Assembly: GCF_006120725.1 (NCBI RefSeq)
Contig: NZ_SWMU01000004.1
Span: forward strand, 186,001-250,000
Direction: 5' to 3'
From: Mesohalobacter halotolerans
GTDB taxonomy: Bacteria > Bacteroidota > Bacteroidia > Flavobacteriales > Flavobacteriaceae
Length of the DNA: 64,000 nt
Position 1 is the first letter of the stretch. Each line of letters starts with the position of its first letter. Shown one piece after another: positions 36,303-44,859 of this stretch. The notes beneath the pieces were generated by a model, which had not been told where the DNA came from, did no database searches, and worked only from the letters and a program-made list of their open reading frames with translations. Position numbers and translations under genes: made by a program.

Positions 36303-36962
36303 ATGAAAACCCATAAAATAGCGCCTTCTATTCTCGCAGCTGATTTTGGAAACCTGCAACGCGACATCGAAATGGTTAACCAAAGTGAAGCCGATTGGTT
36401 CCATATCGATATCATGGACGGTGTGTTTGTACCTAATATTTCCTTTGGAATGCCGGTATTAAAAGCCATCAGCCAACATGCCCAAAAATTTATTGATGTT
36501 CACCTAATGATTGTTGATCCTGATCGTTACATCAAAACTTTTGCAGATTTGGGATCGAATATGTTGACGGTGCATTACGAAGCTTGTACGCATTTACACC
36601 GCACGTTACAGGCGATTAAAGCAGCTGGAATGCAAGCTGGAGTTGCTTTAAACCCACATACGCCGATTGACTTACTGAAGGATGTGATTCAAGACATCGA
36701 TTTGGTTTGTGTGATGAGCGTAAACCCGGGTTTTGGCGGACAAAGCTTTATTAAAAATACTTTTAATAAAGTGGCAGAACTCAAAGAATTGATTTTGTCT
36801 AAAGATGCTGATACGCTAATAGAAATCGATGGCGGAGTCACTGATAAAAATGCTAAAAAGTTAGTGCAAACCGGCGCCGATATTTTAGTCGCCGGGAGTT
36901 TTGTGTTTAAATCTGAAGAGCCTATAGAAACGATTAAGGAATTGAAAAGCTTGTCTTTTTAA
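36303..36962 (+). CDS. rpe: Ribulose-phosphate 3-epimerase
   Basis: 219 residues, a TIM barrel that interconverts ribulose-5-phosphate and xylulose-5-phosphate in the pentose phosphate pathway. Motifs are complete: APSILAADFGNLQRDIEMV, WFHIDIMDGVFVPNISFG, DVHLMIVDP, MSVNPGFGGQSFI, EIDGGV and ADILVAGSFVFKS. The 161-bp gap upstream holds a short ATTTG tandem and a CTTTGCGTCTCTGCGG segment. A second, diverged copy of the last 39 codons lies at 40915-41034, beyond two T9SS genes, which marks this gene as the edge of an insertion. Confidence 0.95.
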   Translation: MKTHKIAPSILAADFGNLQRDIEMVNQSEADWFHIDIMDGVFVPNISFGMPVLKAISQHAQKFIDVHLMIVDPDRYIKTFADLGSNMLTVHYEACTHLHRTLQAIKAAGMQAGVALNPHTPIDLLKDVIQDIDLVCVMSVNPGFGGQSFIKNTFNKVAELKELILSKDADTLIEIDGGVTDKNAKKLVQTGADILVAGSFVFKSEEPIETIKELKSLSF

Positions 36963-36967
36963 AATTC

Positions 36968-36982
36968 AACCCTTAAAGGGTT
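36968..36982. terminator. Short palindrome between convergent genes
   Basis: AACCC-TTAAA-GGGTT lies 6 bp after the rpe stop and 5 bp before the end of the opposing T9SS gene. It could serve as a weak two-way terminator. The stem is short and lacks a T-run. Confidence 0.3.
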
Positions 36983-36986
36983 TAGC

Positions 36987-37739
36987 CTATTCTTTTACTA
37001 ATTTTCTTTGCAACACACCAACAGGCGTTTTGATTTTTAAAATATAAACACCAGATTGTAAATGACTGATATTTAAATTACCATTAGAGATATCATTTTG
37101 CTCAAAAACTAATTTCCCCGATAAATCATAGATGTTGACATGCTCTAAAGCGATATTTGGGCTTTTTATAAATAACTTATCATTTACAGGATTGGGATAG
37201 ATAACCAAGTTTTGTTTTAAAAACTCGTCTTGGCTCAGATTTGCAGCAGAAAACGTAGCCACTTCTCCAATAGAATTGGTAATATCCATATATATCATAT
37301 CTCCAACAGAAGTAAAACTGTAGGTTAATGGACCAAAGGCAAAAGGGAAAAAATCATTGTCTATTGTAATACTAGTTGTGTTTTGTTCAATAAATATATC
37401 ATTAAAATAAAGGGCTATATCAGAACTATTATCATTTGACAAAAGACAACCTTGAAGGTGATAAAATAACTCCGAGTTGATATCATCAAAAGAAAAAAGC
37501 ATCTCACAGTGACCAAAAATAACATTTTCTGGTTGGTAAAAGGTTGTTTCATCAAGCACCCCTAAAGAAATTAGCTTGATAGTATCATATTGTCCAGAAG
37601 GGTTAAGGTCTGCATTTATGATTTGCGTACCGGTATCTATTTGTTCAATCGTCCAGGTATGGTCGAGTATTGGGGCTATCTGAGCATGACTAATAAGGAC
37701 AATAAAGCATGCTATAGTAATTGTTATAAATCGTTTCAT
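36987..37739 (-). CDS. Secreted protein with T9SS type A sorting domain
   Basis: 250 residues. A signal peptide ends at LISHAQ. The middle (residues 25-165) is a beta-rich domain starting DHTWTIEQI, with FGHCEMLFSFDD and two other Cys residues, reminiscent of small lipocalin- or META-like barrels that recur in flavobacterial T9SS proteins; no firm family. The last 80 residues are a clear sorting tail: VIYPNPVNDKLFIKS, VNIYDLSGKLVF, LQSGVYILKI and RKLVKE. It follows the S8 peptidase gene by 10 bp on the same strand and is probably co-transcribed. Both genes belong to the segment inserted beside rpe. Confidence 0.75.
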   Translation of the reverse strand: MKRFITITIACFIVLISHAQIAPILDHTWTIEQIDTGTQIINADLNPSGQYDTIKLISLGVLDETTFYQPENVIFGHCEMLFSFDDINSELFYHLQGCLLSNDNSSDIALYFNDIFIEQNTTSITIDNDFFPFAFGPLTYSFTSVGDMIYMDITNSIGEVATFSAANLSQDEFLKQNLVIYPNPVNDKLFIKSPNIALEHVNIYDLSGKLVFEQNDISNGNLNISHLQSGVYILKIKTPVGVLQRKLVKE

Positions 37740-37749
37740 AATGGAATTT

Positions 37750-40647
37750 TTAATTGATAATTAGGTTTTGAGTGTCTAAAATTTGTCCTCCTGAAATTAG
37801 ATTGACAATATATTGTCCAGAGGTAAAATTAGTAAGGTCTATATCAATATTATCTTGAATGTTTTCTAATATATAGTTGTAAAATATACCATTAGAGCTA
37901 TGGGTTAATTTTATAATAGCGTTGTCTTGTTCGTCTATTAAGTATTTAATATTGACCTGACTCTGAGCAGGATTTGGACTTATGCTTTCAATTTTTCGTA
38001 AATCATCTGTCTCGACGGTTTGGTAATCTTTATGCCCATCACTTTCTGCAATAACCTCAAGCTTATACTCATTGGCGACGGCAGTACTTACCTCTAATTC
38101 ATTCCCTGAATAAATTAAATTACCATCTGCATCATACCAATTGTATATAGCAGGCTCATTAATGTCTACAGCTTTTATGGTTCTAGTGTTATCATTTTGT
38201 AATTCCGTTTCATTATCTGCTATAAATTCTTGACGACTGTTATCTCTTGTAAAAGTATAAGTAAAACCTCCAAGAACATCATCAGTATTACTTTCAGTTT
38301 GTTGGATAAATAAATCATAGCCTTCAAAATCTTCAACAACTCTTACAAGGAAATTAACGCTCATAGTCAATGTACCATATTCATTTGCACCAAAAGCTAT
38401 CTCGTCTAAACTTGCATCATTGCCAGTTAATAAAAGTCGCCTTTCGTTGGCGTTGACAACTCTTACAGATTGATTTTGAGCACCAGAATCTTGCCAAGCA
38501 TTCCATAAATTTTCATCAAGCGTTGTATATATTTCTGCTTCTTGCCAAATTGCATCATTAATGCTATCATTAGTAAAAAACTGAATGTTTGATGTAAGAG
38601 GTGTTTCACCCCCTAAATTACCAGCAAAAATGGTTCCTTGTTTTATATTACTGCTTACATTAATTACAGTTTCATTTTTATAGGCAATATTATTGTTATT
38701 CCGAGCATTCGTTGCAGCATTTGCAACTTCTGGAAATGTCATCGGGTCATCAGGTGTAAATATTCTACTTAAAAAGCAAAACATCCACGGCTTATCAAAA
38801 CCAGCATCTTCATAATTGTCTGGATTTTCAGGAAACCATTCAAATTCTAATATTTCATATTTGCCAGTCTGTATAGAAGGAATATTCTGAATGCCAACTA
38901 GATTTCCAATATCAAATTGTTGACCAGAACCATTTGGAGCACTTACTGGATTAGAAGAACCATTCCATACCGTTGGCCAAGTCTGATTAAGTCCACCTTT
39001 TGCCCAATACAATTCCAATTGTTCTGTACCTGTGGATGGTTGGCAACTATCATTTGTTACTCTTACATATACATAAACTGGCGTATTGCTATCTACAAAA
39101 TGTAATTCTTCACTTTCTTTATATAAAAAACCATCATCGGTATTCCTGACCCAAATATCTGGGCTTTCCCAAATAATATCGCTTACTGTATCTGGTTCAT
39201 CTCCAAAATGGTCTTTGGTATTTTGCATATTTAAGTCTAAACCTACTAGGTTGCCATTATATTCGCATTCAGCCTTTAGCACAGCACCATAGGCATTTAC
39301 TCTACCAGCTCCAAGCAAACCATTATATGGTGCATTTTCTGGAATGTCGTATATTTTATCATCTGCAGTTTCCTGAAGTATTTCTTTAACACGTTCGGCT
39401 GTAATACCTGGATTTACAGCATACATCAAAGCAGCTGTTCCAGCAACGATTGGGGAAGCATAAGACGTGCCACTTCCAACGATATGCCAATTTGAAAATC
39501 TTGGTGCTGGCACATTATAACCAGGCGCTACAATATCAATAGAATCGTTATGCTGGTGGTTATATCCATTAACACCTATAACTTGCTCATGGACATCTTT
39601 CCAACCTACAGATGCACCATTATCATATAGATGTCCATATTTGTTATAACTCCCAACACTACTCACCCCGATGACGTGTTCATAAGATCCCGGCCAATAG
39701 TATTCTGTAATATTGTTACCTGTATGAAGACCGTTTCCAGCAGCAACAACCACAGTAACATTTAATGAATCTTTAATAACTTTGAAAGCATCCGCTTGTG
39801 CTGTTATAGGAGATCCAGCACTACCCATGCTTATATTGATAACCTTAATATTAGAATTATCCTCTGCCATAAAAAGACTAGCACCAGCATAACCAAAAGG
39901 GTTACTTGTAAATGGGGATGCACCTGTCGAAAAAGCTAGACTGGAATTGTATCCAATTGAAGAAAACCCAATACCATTATTGGTGTCACCAGCAGCTACG
40001 CCAGCCACGCTAAGACCGTGATTACCACTAGAGTTTACATTACCATAAGTGGCAACTACTTTATTAGCAACTTCTGGGTGAATAACATTAAAAGCAACGT
40101 CACGAACTCCAATAACCACATTGGGGTCACCTGTTGTGATGTTCCAAGCTCTTCTGGCATTTATTAATTCTAAATGTTCAAAACCCCTAATGTTGTTTTG
40201 CAGATAAGGGACAATAAGCTCCCCATCGGGTCCAAATGTCCCATCTGGAATCCAATCTCCAGTAATAACTGAATCAACATAATAGTCGTTTGGGGTATTA
40301 AGTGGTCTTCCTTCAATATCTTCAATTGTTCCAGCATATTCAGCAGAAACAATATTAGTATTTAATAATAAATCGTTCTCCCTATTGATTTTATCTAAAC
40401 CTATTAAGTAATACTTATGCAGAGATGTAAATCTTGAAAATCCAAATTCTCTTACATAAGAAAATATTGTAAAATCTTCAAAAAACGCAGTCAAATCTTC
40501 ATCAGAAAATTCTATAGACAAAGACTCATCTTGGTTTGTTGTAATATTTGTAGGGTTCAAAATGTCATTGCTGGCTTCTTCAATATAATAATAATGCGTT
40601 TGAGATTGTTGTGCAAACGTATTTAATAAAGGTATACATGTAAACAT
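37750..40647 (-). CDS. Subtilisin-like S8 peptidase with T9SS tail, start uncertain
   Basis: 965 residues from the ATG at 40647. The catalytic triad is complete: Asp in GVRDVAFNVIHPE, His in GNHGLSVAGVAAG and Ser in GSGTSYASPIVAGTAALM, with the oxyanion Asn in VVVAAGNG. A beta-rich region of about 400 residues follows, then a type A sorting domain (ISPNPAQSQVNIKYL, SGQYIVNLISG). The product is exported and anchored or released by T9SS. At 40647 the signal peptide lacks a basic n-region (MFTCIPLLNTFAQ). The frame is open further upstream through WCKYIIFL and an 8-bp repeat, up to an ATG at 40795 that is now out of frame. Expression may therefore be phase-variable. Confidence 0.85.
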   Translation of the reverse strand: MFTCIPLLNTFAQQSQTHYYYIEEASNDILNPTNITTNQDESLSIEFSDEDLTAFFEDFTIFSYVREFGFSRFTSLHKYYLIGLDKINRENDLLLNTNIVSAEYAGTIEDIEGRPLNTPNDYYVDSVITGDWIPDGTFGPDGELIVPYLQNNIRGFEHLELINARRAWNITTGDPNVVIGVRDVAFNVIHPEVANKVVATYGNVNSSGNHGLSVAGVAAGDTNNGIGFSSIGYNSSLAFSTGASPFTSNPFGYAGASLFMAEDNSNIKVINISMGSAGSPITAQADAFKVIKDSLNVTVVVAAGNGLHTGNNITEYYWPGSYEHVIGVSSVGSYNKYGHLYDNGASVGWKDVHEQVIGVNGYNHQHNDSIDIVAPGYNVPAPRFSNWHIVGSGTSYASPIVAGTAALMYAVNPGITAERVKEILQETADDKIYDIPENAPYNGLLGAGRVNAYGAVLKAECEYNGNLVGLDLNMQNTKDHFGDEPDTVSDIIWESPDIWVRNTDDGFLYKESEELHFVDSNTPVYVYVRVTNDSCQPSTGTEQLELYWAKGGLNQTWPTVWNGSSNPVSAPNGSGQQFDIGNLVGIQNIPSIQTGKYEILEFEWFPENPDNYEDAGFDKPWMFCFLSRIFTPDDPMTFPEVANAATNARNNNNIAYKNETVINVSSNIKQGTIFAGNLGGETPLTSNIQFFTNDSINDAIWQEAEIYTTLDENLWNAWQDSGAQNQSVRVVNANERRLLLTGNDASLDEIAFGANEYGTLTMSVNFLVRVVEDFEGYDLFIQQTESNTDDVLGGFTYTFTRDNSRQEFIADNETELQNDNTRTIKAVDINEPAIYNWYDADGNLIYSGNELEVSTAVANEYKLEVIAESDGHKDYQTVETDDLRKIESISPNPAQSQVNIKYLIDEQDNAIIKLTHSSNGIFYNYILENIQDNIDIDLTNFTSGQYIVNLISGGQILDTQNLIIN

Positions 40648-40681
40648 TAAAAATATTATATACTTACACCAATTATAATTA

Positions 40682-40793
40682 TGCGGTTGTGCGGTTGTGC
40701 TGTTGTGCGGTTGTGGGGTTGTGGGGTTGTGGGGTTGTGGGGTTGTGGGGTTGTGGGGTTGTGGGGTTGTGGGGTTGTGGGGTTGTGGGGTTC
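40682..40793. repeat. 8-bp tandem repeat (14 units) upstream of the S8 peptidase
   Basis: Fourteen 8-bp units, nine of them perfect TGGGGTTG at 40714-40785. Four variant units (TGCGGTTG, TGCTGTTG) lie on the peptidase side and TGGGGTTC closes the array next to an ATG (minus strand, 40795). Because the plus strand of the array contains no A, the coding strand has no T, so no stop codon can occur in any frame. Eight is not a multiple of three, so each unit gained or lost shifts the frame. The 120 bp beyond the array is AT-rich and empty. Confidence 0.9.
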
Positions 40794-40914
40794 ATAGTAA
40801 TTAGTTTTTTACATTTTTATAAATTTAACTCTTAAATATATTAAAAAAATTTAATAAAATTGGTTTTATTGAGTATTTTTTTAAAAAAATATATTTTAAA
40901 TGCTTTGATAAACC

Positions 40915-41034
40915 GATAAAAACGCCAAACAACTCGTTGAAACTGGCGCTGATGTTTTGGTTGCTGGAAGTTTTGTGTTTAAGTCTGAGGAGCCTATAGA
41001 AACGATTAGGGAATTGAAATCTTTAGTATCATAA
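40915..41034 (+). pseudogene. Diverged duplicate of the rpe 3' end
   Basis: Thirty-nine codons plus stop, colinear with the last 120 bp of rpe (36843-36962). The translation DKNAKQLVETGADVLVAGSF, then VFKSEEPIETIRELKSL, parallels the epimerase C-terminus. By hand count 93 of 120 bases agree, and most differences in the first 35 codons are third-position changes. No upstream half of the gene is present. This is a remnant left or brought by recombination at rpe. Confidence 0.85.
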
Positions 41035-41111
41035 GACTTTGCGGGCTTTGCGTGATATACTTCGCAGTCTCTGCTTGAACTCTTAAGCGAATTACTTTGC
41101 GGCTTAACACC
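41035..41111. other. Non-coding CTTTGCG-rich segment
   Basis: Contains CTTTGCGGGCTTTGCGTGA, CGCAGTCTCTGC and ACTTTGCGGC, and resembles the CTTTGCGTCTCTGCGG stretch upstream of rpe at 36230-36250. No open frame. Similar CTTTGCG...CTCTGCGG strings are, from memory, scattered in flavobacterial intergenic DNA. The two copies flank the rpe-to-remnant interval. Confidence 0.4.
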
Positions 41112-41180
41112 CCTGTTTGCTGACAGGCAGATTTGCATGAGATTTTAATGATATCTGTTAAAAATTCTCAAAAGCCTTAG

Positions 41181-41198
41181 CCTAATTTAGAAATTAGG
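41181..41198. promoter_or_regulatory. Inverted repeat upstream of the YpdA-like gene
   Basis: CCTAATTT-AG-AAATTAGG is a perfect 8-bp palindrome with a 2-bp centre, followed by TTTTATT, 33 bp before the ATG at 41231. It could be an operator or the terminator of a lost upstream gene. Confidence 0.35.
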
Positions 41199-41230
41199 TT
41201 TTATTGGTATATGAGTTAAACAATTTAATT

Positions 41231-42187
41231 ATGACATACGATATTGTGATAATAGGCGGTGGCCCAATAGGTTTAGCCTGTGGTTTGGAAGCGAAAAAAC
41301 GAAACCTTTCATACGTCATCATAGAAAAAGGCGCCTTAGTCAATTCGCTTTATCACTATCCCGCTAATATGACGTTTTTCTCGACTTCAGAAAAATTAGA
41401 AATTGATGGCATCCCTTTTATCAGCAAAAACCCAAAACCGACGAAGCAAGAAGCTTTAGAATATTATAGACGTGTAGCGACTTCAAATGATTTGAACATC
41501 AACCTATTTGAAGCAGTTGAAAATGTGGATAAACTCAAAAACAACTTCAGAGTTAAAACTTCAAAACAGAAATATGACGCTAAAAATATTATCATTGCTA
41601 CCGGATTTTATGATATACCAAACAAACTGAATGTCCCCGGTGAAGATTCAGATAAAGTTTTTCACTATTATAACGACCCACATTATTTTGTCAACCAAGA
41701 TGTCATCGTAGTTGGTGCGAGTAATTCTGCCGTAGATGCGGCATTAGAAATCTATCGAAAAGGCGGTCGCGTCACCATGATTGTTCGAGGTAAAGAAATT
41801 GGCCAACGCGTAAAATATTGGGTCAGACCAGACATTATCAATCGTATAGAAGAAGGAAGTATCAAAGCATATTTTAATTCGGAAATCACAAAAATCAAAA
41901 AAGACACTGTTGATTTTAAAGATGAGAATGGCAAAATTCAACAGCTTAAAAACGATTATGTTTTAGCCCTAACTGGATATAAACCCAATTTTGGATTTTT
42001 AAAAAAATTAGGGATTAAGCTCTCGAATGACAAAACAAAATTACCTGAGTACAACAAACAAACTATGGAAACCAACGTCAAAGGCTTATACCTGGCTGGT
42101 GTAATTTGTGGCGGTATGGAAACGCACAAATGGTTTATTGAAAATTCCAGAATTCATGCTAAGATGATTGTTGAAGATATCTGTTGA
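41231..42187 (+). CDS. ypdA: YpdA-family FAD-dependent disulfide reductase
   Basis: 318 residues from the ATG at 41231 (MTYDIVIIGGGPIGLACGLE); the open frame begins 27 bp earlier without a better start. FAD is bound by IIGGGPIGLACG and NAD(P)H by VIVVGASNSAVDAALEIYRKGG. The family hallmarks KGALVNSLYHYP, TFFSTSEKLEI, IIATGFYDIPN and LAGVICGGMETHKWFIENSR are present. The thioredoxin-reductase CxxC pair is absent, as in YpdA. YpdA reduces bacillithiol disulfide, so the organism probably uses bacillithiol. It is monocistronic. Confidence 0.88.
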   Translation: MTYDIVIIGGGPIGLACGLEAKKRNLSYVIIEKGALVNSLYHYPANMTFFSTSEKLEIDGIPFISKNPKPTKQEALEYYRRVATSNDLNINLFEAVENVDKLKNNFRVKTSKQKYDAKNIIIATGFYDIPNKLNVPGEDSDKVFHYYNDPHYFVNQDVIVVGASNSAVDAALEIYRKGGRVTMIVRGKEIGQRVKYWVRPDIINRIEEGSIKAYFNSEITKIKKDTVDFKDENGKIQQLKNDYVLALTGYKPNFGFLKKLGIKLSNDKTKLPEYNKQTMETNVKGLYLAGVICGGMETHKWFIENSRIHAKMIVEDIC

Positions 42188-42283
42188 TGACTTAAATCTA
42201 AGTTAATACAAAAAGCCTTTCCAATTTAGAATAACATTTTAACTTTTAAACTAAGACCGCTTTCTGTCACTTATCAATATTGT

Positions 42284-42291
42284 TATATTTG
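42284..42291 (+). promoter_or_regulatory. Candidate -7 element upstream of the MscS-like pseudogene
   Basis: TATATTTG fits TAnnTTTG; a second match, TAAATTTG, lies at 42385-42392, 18 bp before the ATG at 42410. Both are followed by CAAAT, forming ATTTGCAAAT palindromes. Neither has a TTG at the -33 distance. Confidence 0.35.
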
Positions 42292-42409
42292 CAAATTTTA
42301 TCTTATTATTTTATACATTATTCATTATAAATATTAATTAAGGGCATTATATGCAGTAATATGCATACTTAAAAGTAAATTTAATAAATTTGCAAATGTA
42401 AAATTTTAA

Positions 42410-43337
42410 ATGATGAAAAAATATTTCAAAATTATATTAAGTATAGGTTTTATTATTCTAGCAATTGCTATTAAACCCATTTTGTGAATTTTTGTCAAGC
42501 TTTATCAATTACGAGTTTACTTTTATTATCAGCCAAAAGCCAAACTTTATTGTGATAGGTATGACTTTACTTAGCATTTCTCTAATCAGATTTGGCAAAG
42601 CAAAAATTTTAGGATATTACGATATAGAAGCTGAGGATAATCTCCATTCTAGAAAACTATACACACAAGCTAATATTTTAGAAAAAGTGATAGTTACACT
42701 CATTATTATAATTGCCATTGGTTTAATATTATTATCATCTGATGGAATTAGAAAAATAGGGGTTGGCTTATTTGCATCTGCCGGCGTTGCTGGGATTATT
42801 ATAGGTCTTTCAGCGCAAAAAGTCTTTGGAGCTTTACTGGCAGGCATACAAATCGCGATTACACAACCCTTCAGAATCGACGATGCTGTCCTTGTTGAAA
42901 ATGAGTGGGGCTGGATCGAAGAAATCAATTTAACTTATGTTGTCGTTAGAATTTGGGACAAACGCCGATTGGTTTTACCCTCAACATATTTTTTAGAGAA
43001 GCCTTTTCAAAATTGGACTCGGACAAGTGGTGATATTATTGGAACGGTTTTTTTGTATACCGATTATACTATCCCTTTTAAAGCATTGCGGGAAGAATTG
43101 TCAAGAATATTAGATACCACTGATTTGTGGGACAAAAAAGTCAAAGTTCTACAAGTAACTGATAGCAAAGAGCAAACGGTAGAATCTAGAATTTTAGTCA
43201 GTGCATAAAATTCACCAACTTGCTGGGATCTGCGAGTTTATGTTCGTGAAAAAATGATTGAATTTATTCAACAAAACTACCCGGATAGTTTACCTAAAGC
43301 AAGACTCGTTGTCAATTCTAAAGCTGATAAAGAATAA
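42410..43337 (+). pseudogene. MscS-type mechanosensitive channel, frameshift plus premature stop
   Basis: The gene begins at 42410 (MMKKYFKIILSIGFIILAI) but reaches a stop at 42485-42487 after AIKPIL. The main body continues in another frame from about 42477 (PFCEFLSSFINYEF). It includes the pore helix GVGLFASAGVAGIIIGLSAQ and the beta-domain motif NEWGWIEEINLTYVVVRIWD and RRLVLPSTYFLEKPFQNW. This frame ends at a TAA at 43206-43208, yet the same frame then reads on for 42 family-like residues (NSPTCWDLRVYVREKMIEFI and more) to 43337. So there are two independent lesions: a one-base-type frameshift near 42482 and an in-frame nonsense codon. The membrane channel is probably non-functional. Confidence 0.8.
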
Positions 43338-43569
43338 TTATAAAATAATGCCGTTAATTAAAAATATTTTAATCAAGTGATTGTATTTTAAATGATAATG
43401 CTTTTACATTTGATGTATGGTTTAAGCTCTTAAAAATCAGAAAAATTATAAGCAGAAATAGCGTATTGAGTGGTTTTAAAAAACTTAAGTTATTAATATT
43501 TACACCTTAAATATCAATTGATTAGGATATAAAAAATATGAAAAACAATACCCTTTAAGCTTTATTTTA

Positions 43570-43577
43570 TACATTTG
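43570..43577 (+). promoter_or_regulatory. Candidate -7 element of the trmD operon
   Basis: TACATTTG matches TAnnTTTG and lies 18 bp before the ATG at 43595. No TTG at -33. Confidence 0.5.
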
Positions 43578-43594
43578 TTATTCAACATACTACT

Positions 43595-44176
43595 ATGAAA
43601 TATTTTTTTGCAATTTTAATTTGTTTAATGTGGCTAAAATCACCTGCTCAAGAAGAGCGTGATATTGTAAAGTCATTTGACTCAATTGTAAATTCAGGGG
43701 GCAATTATCAAGACTATAAAGTCATTAAAAGAGTCAAACTCAATGCATTTAAAGAAAATTTAGCATCAGTAAGAGATAGCTTGAAGTCAAATATCAATGC
43801 CTTGGAAAGCAGTATTGAAAGTTTTGAAAATGACATCAAAAAGTTAGAATCTCAAAATAAAAATCTAAGCTATGAGCTTGAAGCCCTAAAAGCCTTAAAA
43901 GACCAAATCAGTATATTAGGCCTTGATCTGTCGAAGTCAACCTACAACATTACAGTATGGTTGATTATTTTGTTATTGGTTTTGATTTTAGCTTTTGTGT
44001 TTATTAAATATCGCAATAGAAATATAGTTACTTTAGAACTGAAGGAAAACTTAAGAAATACAAACAAAGAGTTTGAAGAATACAAACACAGGGCTATTGA
44101 AAAACAACAAAAACTCGGTAGAGAACTTTTAGATGCTCAGAAAAAAGTTAAAACTAAAAACCGCAAAAGTCAATGA
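43595..44176 (+). CDS. Coiled-coil membrane protein upstream of trmD
   Basis: 193 residues. Signal-like N-terminus ([13 protein letters not shown]), a coiled coil at about 50-110 ([20 protein letters not shown]), one membrane helix at about 127-148 ([20 protein letters not shown]) and a second charged coiled coil to the end. It overlaps trmD by 4 bp (ATGA), so the two are translationally coupled. Homologues are sometimes labelled tRNA methyltransferase because of this neighbour, but no methyltransferase motif is present. Function unknown, possibly envelope-related. Confidence 0.7.
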   Translation: MKYFFAILICLMWLKSPAQEERDIVKSFDSIVNSGGNYQDYKVIKRVKLNAFKENLASVRDSLKSNINALESSIESFENDIKKLESQNKNLSYELEALKALKDQISILGLDLSKSTYNITVWLIILLLVLILAFVFIKYRNRNIVTLELKENLRNTNKEFEEYKHRAIEKQQKLGRELLDAQKKVKTKNRKSQ

Positions 44177-44853
44177 GAATAGACATCATAAGTGTCGTTC
44201 CTGATATCTTAAAGAGCCCATTTGAAGCTTCAATTTTAAAACGAGCGATAGAAAAAAAACATGTTGAAGTTCATTTTCACAACTTAAGAGACTATAGTAA
44301 AAACAAATATAAGCAAGTTGATGATTATCAATACGGCGGAGGTGCTGGTATGGTTTTAATGCCTGAACCTATAGACAAATGCATTAGCCAACTTAAAGCG
44401 GAAAGAAATTATGATGAAATTGTTTATTTGACTCCAGATGGTGAAACTTTACATCAAAAAATGGCTAACAGTTTATCTTTAAAGCAAAATTTAATTTTAC
44501 TCTGCGGACATTACAAAGGCATAGACCAAAGAGTAAGAGAAATGCATATCACAAAAGAAATATCAATTGGCGACTATGTACTTTCTGGCGGTGAAGTCGC
44601 AGCCATAGTTTTGTCAGATGCCATTATCAGACTTATTCCTGGTGTATTAAACAATGAAACTTCTGCCTTAACAGATTCCTTTCAAGATGATTTATTAGCG
44701 CCACCCATTTATACAAGACCTGCTGAATATAAAGGGAAAAAAGTTCCTGAAGTTTTAATGAGTGGGCATTTTAAAAAAATTGAAGAATGGAGAGAAGCCC
44801 AAGCACTTAAAATTACCAAACAAAAACGACCCGATCTCATTGATGAAAAATAA
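44173..44853 (+). CDS. trmD: tRNA (guanine-37-N1)-methyltransferase
   Basis: 226 residues, full length. The trefoil-knot SAM site is clear: [53 protein letters not shown] and [14 protein letters not shown]. The C-terminal helical part contains [11 protein letters not shown] and [20 protein letters not shown]. It methylates G37 in tRNAs reading CNN and prevents +1 frameshifting. In many bacteria rplS follows; here the next gene is a secreted protein instead. Confidence 0.95.
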   Translation: MRIDIISVVPDILKSPFEASILKRAIEKKHVEVHFHNLRDYSKNKYKQVDDYQYGGGAGMVLMPEPIDKCISQLKAERNYDEIVYLTPDGETLHQKMANSLSLKQNLILLCGHYKGIDQRVREMHITKEISIGDYVLSGGEVAAIVLSDAIIRLIPGVLNNETSALTDSFQDDLLAPPIYTRPAEYKGKKVPEVLMSGHFKKIEEWREAQALKITKQKRPDLIDEK

Positions 44854-44859
44854 AAAAAT

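Noticed and set aside
40682-40793. CRISPR array
   Set aside because: The units are 8 bp and contiguous, with no spacers and no cas genes nearby.
40679-40795. Short frame of 38 codons plus stop from the ATG at 40795 as an independent gene
   Set aside because: Its product is only the translated 8-bp repeat; it is more meaningful as the possible 5' end of the protease gene.
43595-44176. tRNA methyltransferase function for the gene before trmD
   Set aside because: It has only a signal segment, coiled coils and a membrane helix; the label would be borrowed from its neighbour.
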